From JAVBQU01 sp031548675 (GTDB lineage: Bacteria > Bacteroidota > Bacteroidia > Bacteroidales > P3), in NCBI GenBank assembly GCA_031548675.1, contig JAVBQU010000242.1, positions 1-8,900 of the forward strand: a stretch of 8,900 nt of DNA, written 5' to 3'. The notes beneath the pieces were generated by a model. The model was not told the DNA's origin. It saw only the letters and a list, made by a program, of their open reading frames with translations, and searched no databases. Shown one piece after another: positions 1 through 5,741 of the stretch (position 1 is the stretch's first letter; each line of letters starts with the position of its first letter). Made by a program: the position numbers and the translations under genes.

Positions 1-1511
1 CTTTCCGGCTCGTTGCCTTCCCAATCTTTTTGAGGAACAAGTCGTATTCTGGCACCATTAGCACCGCCTCTAAAATCAGAACCCCGGAATGTTCTGGCAC
101 TGTCCCATGCAGTATTGATAAGGTCTATGCGTGATAAACCACAATTTAACAATTTTGTTTTTAATTCTTCAATCTCTGATTCAGAAAGAGTATAATCAAC
201 CTTAGGGATAGGGTCTTGCCAAATTAAATCTACTTTTGGAGCATCAGGTCCAAGATAGCGGTTTTTAGGTCCTAAATCACGATGTGTTAATTTAAACCAT
301 GCTTTGGCAAAAACTTCTTCGAAATAGGCAGGATCATTATAAAAGCGTTCAGAAATTTTACGATAGTCAGGATCCATTTTCAGAGCCATATCTGCATCCG
401 TCATCATGGGATTTCTCCGAACGCCGGGAATATGTGCGTCAAAAGGTTTATCCTCTTCTTTCATATTTATGGGTTCCCATTGATGTGCTCCCGCAGGACT
501 TTTTACGTTTTCCCATTCGTGATTTAATAATATATGAAAATAAGTATGATTCCATTTATTCGGGGTAGTTGTCCAAGCACCTTCCAGCCCGCTGCTTACA
601 GTATGTTCCGCATTGCCTTTTCCTTTGGGATTCATCCATCCGAAGCCTTGGGTTTCTAAATCGGCAGCTTCGGGATTGGGTCCTAAAACAGAAGCATCTC
701 CGTTCCCGTGCGTTTTACCAGCAGTATGTCCCCCTGCGGTTAAAGCAACAGTTTCTTCGTCATTCATAGCCATACGTTTGAATGTTGTCCGCATATCTTT
801 TGCTGTTTTCAAAGGGTCAGGAATTCCGTCAACGCCTTCGGGATTTACATAAATTAAGCCCATTTGTACGGCTGCTAATGGATTTTCAAGCGATTCGCTT
901 TCAGCACTATCCGAATAACGAGATTTACCTAACCAATCTTTTTCAGCACCCCAATAAATATCTTTTTCCGGATGCCAAATATCTTCACGACCTCCTGCAA
1001 AACCAAATGTTTTGAATCCCATAGATTCGTAAGCCATGTTTCCTGCTAAGATAAATAAATCTGCCCAAGAAATTTTGTTGCCGTATTTCTTCTTAATAGG
1101 CCATAAAAGACGGCGAGCTTTATCGAGATTAACATTATCAGGCCAACTATTTAGTGGGGCAAAACGCTGATTTCCGGTGTTGCTTCCGCCGCGTCCGTCT
1201 GCAATGCGGTAAGTGCCTGCACTATGCCATGCCATACGAATCATCAACCCGCCATAGTGTCCCCAATCGGCAGGCCACCACTCCTGACTGTCAATCATTA
1301 GATTTTTCAGATCATTTTTCACCGCTTCTAAATCTAACTTTGCAAATTCTTCTGCATAATTAAAGCTTTCTCCATAAGGATTGGTTTTTGTGTCATGCTG
1401 GCTCAAAATATCCAGATTAAGAGCATTGGGCCACCAACTCAATACAGAATCAGTAGATTCGGTATTCGCACCATGCATTACCGGACATTTTCCTCTTTTA
1501 GAATTATCCAT
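1..1511 (-). CDS. katG: Catalase-peroxidase KatG (3' end outside window)
   Basis: Cytoplasmic haem enzyme that breaks down hydrogen peroxide by catalase and peroxidase reactions. 503 residues are visible; the family is usually about 730-750, so most of the C-terminal, non-haem-binding domain lies outside the window. Seen directly: N-terminal KCPVMHG; distal haem pocket in MIRMAWHSAGTYR with Arg92, Trp95 and His96; Tyr221 in GLIYVNPEG and Met247 in KRMAMND, which with Trp95 would form the Trp-Tyr-Met cross-link needed for catalase activity; proximal haem ligand His262 in GGHTAGKTHG; proximal Trp313 in GAWTTTP, preceded by Ser307, equivalent to the isoniazid-related Ser315 of M. tuberculosis. 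HRDLGPKNRYLGP and the start of the second domain (FRGSDFRGGANGARIR) follow. The start is fixed by an in-frame TAA at 1518-1520, three codons upstream. No signal peptide is seen. The frame is intact and all key residues are present, so the enzyme should be active. Confidence 0.97.
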   Translation of the reverse strand, partial: MDNSKRGKCPVMHGANTESTDSVLSWWPNALNLDILSQHDTKTNPYGESFNYAEEFAKLDLEAVKNDLKNLMIDSQEWWPADWGHYGGLMIRMAWHSAGTYRIADGRGGSNTGNQRFAPLNSWPDNVNLDKARRLLWPIKKKYGNKISWADLFILAGNMAYESMGFKTFGFAGGREDIWHPEKDIYWGAEKDWLGKSRYSDSAESESLENPLAAVQMGLIYVNPEGVDGIPDPLKTAKDMRTTFKRMAMNDEETVALTAGGHTAGKTHGNGDASVLGPNPEAADLETQGFGWMNPKGKGNAEHTVSSGLEGAWTTTPNKWNHTYFHILLNHEWENVKSPAGAHQWEPINMKEEDKPFDAHIPGVRRNPMMTDADMALKMDPDYRKISERFYNDPAYFEEVFAKAWFKLTHRDLGPKNRYLGPDAPKVDLIWQDPIPKVDYTLSESEIEELKTKLLNCGLSRIDLINTAWDSARTFRGSDFRGGANGARIRLVPQKDWEGNEPE

Positions 1512-1580
1512 AGCGATTTATTTTTAGTTTATGATTTTAATTTTGATACTTTGTTCAATGCCCTAATGACAATAGTTTAT

Positions 1581-1614
1581 TCAATTGTAGAATTATATTA
1601 TCCAATTGAATTGG
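1581..1614. promoter_or_regulatory. Palindromic sites upstream of katG, possible operator
   Basis: Two overlapping symmetrical signals are seen. One is a perfect palindrome of two 6-base arms (CCAATT, AATTGG) around a single G at 1602-1614. The other is a pair of 7-base arms, TCAATTG at 1581-1587 and CAATTGA at 1603-1609, separated by 15 bases, with centres on about the same face of the DNA. They lie roughly 70-100 bases upstream of the katG start. In many bacteria katG is controlled by OxyR or PerR, and both bind AT-rich dyads, so a peroxide-regulator site is a reasonable guess. The sequence does not clearly match either consensus, and AT-rich DNA makes such symmetry by chance. Confidence 0.3.
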
Positions 1615-1644
1615 CATAAGCAGTTTTATGGTTTACATCAATAA

Positions 1645-1678
1645 CAAATAAACAAGGTGTTTGTTTATTATTAACAAA
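1645..1678 (-). promoter_or_regulatory. Weak candidate Bacteroidota-type promoter for katG, overlapping an inverted repeat
   Basis: Read on the minus strand, TTTATTTG at 1652-1645 is one base from the Bacteroides -7 consensus TAnnTTTG, and a TTTG at 1678-1675 could be the -33 element. The spacing of 22 bases is slightly longer than the usual 19-21. A perfect inverted repeat (AATAAACAA at 1647-1655, TTGTTTATT at 1661-1669, 5-base spacer) overlaps the -7 element, where a bound repressor would block transcription. A transcript from here would have a leader of about 130 bases before katG. The match is imperfect and the region AT-rich, so this is only a suggestion. Confidence 0.2.
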
Positions 1679-1889
1679 GCATAATCAATATTTAACGAAT
1701 GCAATATTACACATTTTTTATGATATAAAAAATTGAAAAACAATTATTTTAAGAAATCAATAAGGAAAGCTGTATTTAAAGAGAATATGAAGGTTCGGCT
1801 AAGGATTGGGAGAGGGGAGTTTATATCTGCGTTGGCTTAAAGGCATATTCTTAGGTAAATGAAACTAAAAAGAATAATAATACAAAAAT

Positions 1890-1925
1890 ATACCCCTTGA
1901 ATAGTTAAAGCTATTCAAGGGGTAT
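1890..1925 (-). terminator. Intrinsic terminator after alaS (symmetrical, possibly bidirectional)
   Basis: Perfect 15-bp stem (arms 1890-1904 and 1911-1925) with a CCCC/GGGG block and a 6-base loop, starting 26 bases after the alaS stop codon. On the minus strand the stem is followed by AT and then five T residues (1888-1884), as expected for a rho-independent terminator of alaS. On the plus strand it is followed by G and then five T, so it could also stop transcription from the other side. It insulates katG from alaS read-through. Confidence 0.85.
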
Positions 1926-1950
1926 GTTTTTATCGGGGAAACGAATAAGT

Positions 1951-4557
1951 TTATCCTAGTAATAATTCTCTTGCCTTTACTACCGCTTTTTCCAACCCAT
2001 CCAAGTTTTTACCTCCGGCAGTAGAAAAATTTGGTTGTCCGCCACCGCCGCCTTGAATTTCTTTAGCAGCTTCGCGTACAATATTTGAGGCATTTTTTCC
2101 GGCTTTTACCAAATCATCACTGATGGCAACTAATAGGGTAGGTTTTCCGCCAAAGTCGGAACCCAAGATTACCGCAAAATTATCCATATCATTACGCAAA
2201 AACATAATGGCATTTTTTAGTACTTCGGGGTCGAAACTTACAATGTGTGAAATGATTTTTATTCCATCCATATTTTCAACGGTTTCCGAAAAATGTTTTT
2301 GAAGTGTTCTGGCTTGCTCTTGTTGAAATTCTGTAATACGGTTTTTCAATCCGCTATTTTCATCAATCATTTTGCGGATAGCGGCTGAAAAATCTTGCTG
2401 ATTATTCAACAAACTGGTAATGTTTCTGAAAACATCTTGCACATAATACAAATGTTCTTCAACAGCTTTGCCGGTAATAGCTTCTATACGGCGGATTCCA
2501 GAGGCAATGGCTCCTTCGCTCAATATTTTAAACATGCCGATATTGCCTGTTGCTTGTGCGTGTGTTCCTCCGCAAAATTCAATAGAATCTCCATATTTTA
2601 CCACACGGACAGTTTCGCCGTATTTTTCGCCAAACAATGCCATAGCACCCATTTTATGGGCTTCTTCAATAGGAATTTGCCTGAAATCTTCTAATAAAGT
2701 ATTGGCACGGATTGCCTCATTTACTTTACGTTCTATATTGCGGATTTCTTCATCGGTCATTTTCGAAAAGTGTGAGAAATCGAAACGCAAACGGCTATCT
2801 TCCACCAGCGAACCTTTTTGTTCCACATGTGTTCCTAAAACTTCGCGTAAGGCTTTATGCAGCAAGTGTGTAGCTGTGTGATTAGCTTCGGTTTGGCGGC
2901 GTTTATCAATATTTACATGAGCTGTAAAAGTAGCCGAAATATCTTCAGGCAATTCATTTACCAAATGAACGCTGAGATTATTTTCTTTTTTTGTATTGAA
3001 AATAGGAGTAGCCTTTCCATTACTTTCGATCGTTCCGCTGTCACCCACTTGTCCGCCCGATTCGGCATAAAAAGGTGTGCGGTCGAAAACCAATTGATAA
3101 AACTCTTTATCTTTGGTTTTCACTTTGCGATAACGCAAAACTTCAATTTCGCATGAAAGTGTGTCGTAACCTATAAATTGTGTTTCTTCTCCTTTGCGGA
3201 CTTCAACCCAATCGTCAGTATCAACTGTAGCTGCTTGACGTGAACGGTTTTTCTGCTCTTCCAAACCTTTGGCAAAACCTTCCATATCAACGGTCAAACC
3301 TTTTTCTTGAGCCATCAACTGCGTTAAATCTATCGGAAAACCATAGGTATCGAAAAGTTCAAAAGCAAAATTCCCATCAATAATTTTTATAGAAGTATTT
3401 TTGATATAATTTTCAAACTTAAAAATTCCGTTTGAAAGCGTACGTAAGAAAGCTTGTTCTTCTTCCAAAATAACCCGTGAAATCAAAGCTTCCTGTGATT
3501 TTAATTCCGGAAAATGGCTTCCCATTTGCTCCACCAGAACAGGAAATATTTGATATAAAAATGGTTCTTTAAAATCTAAGAATGTATAACCATAGCGAAC
3601 AGCCCTGCGTAAAATACGACGGATTACATAACCGGCTTTGGCGTTTGAAGGCAATTGCCCGTCGGCAATAGCAAAAGAAATTGCACGTAAGTGGTCGGCA
3701 CAAACCCGCATGGCAATATCAGCTTTTTCATTTGTACCATAAACCTTGCCGGCTTTTTGAGCCAAAGCTTGCAACAATGGTTGAAAAACATCGGTGTCGT
3801 AGTTTGATTGTTTTCCTTGTAAAACCATACATAAACGCTCAAAGCCCATACCGGTATCTACATGTTTGGCTGGAAGCTGTTCTAAACTTCCGTTTGCCAA
3901 ACGATTATATTGGATAAAAACCAAATTCCAGATTTCTATTACTTGTGGATGGTCGTTGTTAACTAAATCTTTGCCTGAAACCTTCGCTTTTTCTTCGCTA
4001 GAACGAATATCGGCGTGGATTTCTGAACAGGGACCGCAAGGACCTTGATCGCCCATTTCCCAGAAATTATCTTTTTTGGAACCAAATAAAATACGGTCTT
4101 CGGCTATGAATTGTTTCCAAAAATCGTATGCTTCCATATCTTTACCCAAGTTTTCTTTTTCATCGCCGCCAAAAACGGTAACATATAAGCAGTCTTTGCT
4201 TATGCCTAAAGCTTTGGTAAGTAATTCCCATGCCCATTCAATGGCTTCTTTTTTGAAATAGTCGCCAAACGACCAATTGCCTAGCATCTCAAACATGGTA
4301 TGATGGTAGGTATCATGCCCAACAACGTCTAAATCGTTATGTTTTCCCGATACACGAAGACATTTCTGAGTATCGGCAATGCGTGGGTATTTTACAGGCG
4401 AATTGCCCAAGAAAATATCTTTAAATTGGTTCATCCCTGCATTGGTAAACATCAAAGTAGGGTCGTTTTTAATTACCATAGGAGCAGACGGCACAATTTG
4501 GTGCTGTTTGCTTTCGAAAAAATCTAAGAATTTTTGGCGTATTTCTTGTGAAGTCAT
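1951..4557 (-). CDS. alaS: Alanyl-tRNA synthetase
   Basis: Class II synthetase that joins alanine to tRNA-Ala and hydrolyses mischarged Ser- and Gly-tRNA-Ala. The 868 residues match the usual full length (876 in E. coli). Seen in order: the N-terminal catalytic domain with FTNAGMNQFK (about 37-46), motif 2 region MFEMLGNWSFGDYFK (88-102), GDQGPCGPCSEIH (169-181) and motif 3 region HVDTGMGFERL (232-242); the editing domain with HTATH, whose His560 and His564 together with Cys662 and His666 of CGGTH form the zinc/editing site; and the C-Ala domain with five glycines at 836-840. All signature residues are present, with no frameshift. The start is fixed by an in-frame TAA at 4567-4569, four codons upstream; no clear Shine-Dalgarno is seen, which is normal for this phylum. 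It ends in TAA and is followed by the hairpin terminator. The 60-base gap to the upstream envelope gene lets the two share a transcript. Confidence 0.98.
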   Translation of the reverse strand: MTSQEIRQKFLDFFESKQHQIVPSAPMVIKNDPTLMFTNAGMNQFKDIFLGNSPVKYPRIADTQKCLRVSGKHNDLDVVGHDTYHHTMFEMLGNWSFGDYFKKEAIEWAWELLTKALGISKDCLYVTVFGGDEKENLGKDMEAYDFWKQFIAEDRILFGSKKDNFWEMGDQGPCGPCSEIHADIRSSEEKAKVSGKDLVNNDHPQVIEIWNLVFIQYNRLANGSLEQLPAKHVDTGMGFERLCMVLQGKQSNYDTDVFQPLLQALAQKAGKVYGTNEKADIAMRVCADHLRAISFAIADGQLPSNAKAGYVIRRILRRAVRYGYTFLDFKEPFLYQIFPVLVEQMGSHFPELKSQEALISRVILEEEQAFLRTLSNGIFKFENYIKNTSIKIIDGNFAFELFDTYGFPIDLTQLMAQEKGLTVDMEGFAKGLEEQKNRSRQAATVDTDDWVEVRKGEETQFIGYDTLSCEIEVLRYRKVKTKDKEFYQLVFDRTPFYAESGGQVGDSGTIESNGKATPIFNTKKENNLSVHLVNELPEDISATFTAHVNIDKRRQTEANHTATHLLHKALREVLGTHVEQKGSLVEDSRLRFDFSHFSKMTDEEIRNIERKVNEAIRANTLLEDFRQIPIEEAHKMGAMALFGEKYGETVRVVKYGDSIEFCGGTHAQATGNIGMFKILSEGAIASGIRRIEAITGKAVEEHLYYVQDVFRNITSLLNNQQDFSAAIRKMIDENSGLKNRITEFQQEQARTLQKHFSETVENMDGIKIISHIVSFDPEVLKNAIMFLRNDMDNFAVILGSDFGGKPTLLVAISDDLVKAGKNASNIVREAAKEIQGGGGGQPNFSTAGGKNLDGLEKAVVKARELLLG

Positions 4558-4617
4558 ATATCGTGTTTAACTGTTTAGTTATTTTTAATCACTTAAATAA
4601 GTTTAGAATACAATTTA

Positions 4618-5205
4618 TTATAAAGCAAAATTAAACCCAAAGCTGGCAAGTATCGGTAATGATTCTGTTACCATTGTAATGGATGGATCATTTTTAATTC
4701 TATCATAGTTGTCTTCAAATTCAGCAGAATGAAAAGGTATCAAAAATCCTATGCTGAATTTATTCCCTTTTTTCCCCACTTTAATATCAACATTTGCCCC
4801 TACTGTAGCACCGTATGAAACCATATCGTATTGCGATGCACCTTTAACTACGGTAACACCATTATAGCCATACATAATTATAAAATTTAGCGACGCTTTT
4901 TTATCCGGAGTCAATTTAATAGTTCCCCCTACATTCCAGCCCAATTCATAAAAATTATATCCTCCCCCGAAAAATAATCCTACATGCTTTACAGGTAAAA
5001 GTTCAAACTTTACACCCAACCCTCCATAATCCAAACCGAAGCCCATTCCGAAGTAAAGTTTATTTTCTTTAGACTGCATATCGGTCGTTTGTATTTTAGC
5101 TCCCGAATTGGTTGTGGTTTCAACTTTTGTTTGTGCAGGAATCTTCCCACTAATAACTATAAGGGCTAAAACTAAACATATTTTTATGAATAATGTTTTC
5201 TTCAT
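4618..5205 (-). CDS. Exported protein of unknown role, probable small outer-membrane beta-barrel
   Basis: Not recognised as a named gene. The 195-residue product begins with a clear signal peptide: basic MKK, a hydrophobic core (about residues 5-19) and a likely cleavage after PA at 24, leaving a mature N-terminal Gln as often seen in Bacteroidota. There is no lipobox near the cleavage point. After a short Thr/Ser/Lys-rich linker (about 26-48) come repeated segments of alternating polar and hydrophobic or aromatic residues rich in Gly and Tyr/Phe, for example KLYFGMGFGLDYGG, VGLFFGGGYNFYELGWN, LNFIIMYGYNG and LPILASFGFNF, consistent with a barrel of about eight strands. The last residues are NFAL rather than the classical terminal Phe. 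The start is fixed by an in-frame TAA at 5212-5214, three codons upstream. It lies 60 bases before alaS on the same strand. Function unknown; an outer-membrane location is inferred from pattern only. Confidence 0.7.
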   Translation of the reverse strand: MKKTLFIKICLVLALIVISGKIPAQTKVETTTNSGAKIQTTDMQSKENKLYFGMGFGLDYGGLGVKFELLPVKHVGLFFGGGYNFYELGWNVGGTIKLTPDKKASLNFIIMYGYNGVTVVKGASQYDMVSYGATVGANVDIKVGKKGNKFSIGFLIPFHSAEFEDNYDRIKNDPSITMVTESLPILASFGFNFAL

Positions 5206-5255
5206 GACATTTTAGTAGTTAATGGCTTCAATGTGAATTTTTCTAATTCAATATT

Positions 5256-5277
5256 CAATATCAAACCATTGATATTG
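5256..5277. repeat. AT-rich hairpin upstream of the envelope protein gene
   Basis: Perfect inverted repeat of two 9-base arms (CAATATCAA and TTGATATTG) with a 4-base spacer, 51 bases upstream of the start at 5205 and inside the tail of the rhuM remnant. On the minus strand it is not followed by a T-run, so it does not look like a terminator. It could be an operator or a leader hairpin for the envelope gene, or chance in AT-rich DNA. Confidence 0.3.
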
Positions 5278-5504
5278 TTATTATTCATTTGCCCTTCTAT
5301 TCGTTTTATTTCTTTATCAAAATCAGAGAGATAATGCTCATCCTGAATTTTTCTAAAAACCTTAACGGATTCTTTAAGCGTATCAGTCGCTCAAATGCGA
5401 AATTGTGTTGCCTGATAGCTATTTACCCGATAACCAACGGCAATAATGGCATCGAGATTCTAAAAGTCAAGTTCTCGAGCAACCTCACGATTACCTTCTT
5501 GCTG

Positions 5505-5529
5505 AACTATCCGGAATTTCCGGATAGTT
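5505..5529. repeat. Perfect 25-nt palindrome inside the rhuM remnant
   Basis: Two 12-base arms, AACTATCCGGAA and TTCCGGATAGTT, mirror each other around a single central T. On the minus strand it encodes TIRKFRIV, the best-conserved box of the RhuM family N-terminus. An RNA copy could form a stable hairpin with a CCGG core. The symmetry comes partly from the near-mirror codons for Ile-Arg and Arg-Ile on both sides of Lys-Phe. Confidence 0.85.
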
Positions 5530-5741
5530 ACATTTTTGGATAATTCTTCAGACTTGAAAATATTTTGCAAATGTTCATTTATGGTTCTAACATCTACACC
5601 AAAAAGCTCCGCCATACGTTTTTGGGTAAGCCAAAACGTATCGTCTTCATATTGGACTTGATCATTTACTTGTCCATCAGTGGTGGTGTAAAGTATGATG
5701 TTTTGCATTGGCGGTAATTTTGAATCATTTTTAATTAATCC

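Larger units (their letters stand above)
1512..1889. other. Non-coding gap between alaS terminator and katG
   Basis: About 380 bases with no supportable gene on either strand. The part next to katG is very AT-rich and holds three short inverted repeats (annotated separately) that are candidates for katG control. The stretch 1780-1860 is less AT-rich, with a purine-rich tract on the plus strand near 1788-1820 flanked by distant 8-base complementary arms (AGAATATG at 1782-1789, CATATTCT at 1844-1851). I cannot assign it a role. No tRNA cloverleaf, long direct repeats or insertion-sequence ends are apparent. Confidence 0.6.
5202..5708 (-). pseudogene. Decayed rhuM-family (virulence RhuM-like) gene
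   Basis: The frame opening at ATG 5708 gives a typical RhuM-family N-terminus: NIILYTTTDGQ, FWLTQKRMAELFGVDVRTI (a helix-turn-helix-like segment), HLQNIFKSEEL, TIRKFRIVQQEG and REVARELDF. At codon 83 a TAG (5460-5462) interrupts it, but the same frame carries on with NLDAIIAVGYRVNS and ATQFRI, then a TGA at codon 106 (5391-5393), then ATDTLKE. From memory the family reads DFYNLDAI and FRIWAT here, so TAG replaces Tyr and TGA replaces Trp. After about 5370 the family match ends, although the proteins usually run past 300 residues, so most of the 3' part is missing. The remaining frame to 5202 (KIQDEHYLSDFDKEIK and following) is unrecognised. RhuM proteins are often found near restriction or mobile genes; their biochemical role is unclear. 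The gene starts 33 bases after the ileS stop, with no terminator between, and its tail overlaps the envelope gene start by four bases. Very likely nonfunctional; an 82-residue fragment could still be made. Confidence 0.82.

Noticed and set aside
299..1363. Series of plus-strand reading frames of 66-89 codons
   Set aside because: They lie antisense inside katG, whose frame is intact with all active-site residues; their products resemble no protein family.
1395..1619. Plus-strand frame of 74 codons crossing the katG start
   Set aside because: Antisense to the katG N-terminus and its upstream region; no family resemblance and no start signal.
1787..1840. Plus-strand 17-residue reading frame starting ATGAAGGTTCGG
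   Set aside because: Very short, no ribosome-binding signal, no resemblance to a known leader peptide, and no gene downstream on that strand.
2395..3156. Plus-strand frames of 99-137 codons
   Set aside because: Antisense shadows of alaS, opposite its conserved editing domain; Cys/Ser-rich translations typical of the reverse of a real gene.
3624..4570. Further frames on both strands within alaS
   Set aside because: Shadows of the alaS catalytic domain, whose frame carries all motifs.
5391..5462. Stop-codon reassignment (TGA as Trp, TAG as Tyr) or programmed read-through
   Set aside because: katG, alaS and ileS read normally with TGG for Trp and no internal TGA or TAG, and TAG is the real stop of ileS. 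Simple inactivation explains both stops.
5289..5543. Plus-strand frame of 84 codons
   Set aside because: Antisense to the rhuM remnant; the minus-strand frame shows family similarity, this one does not.
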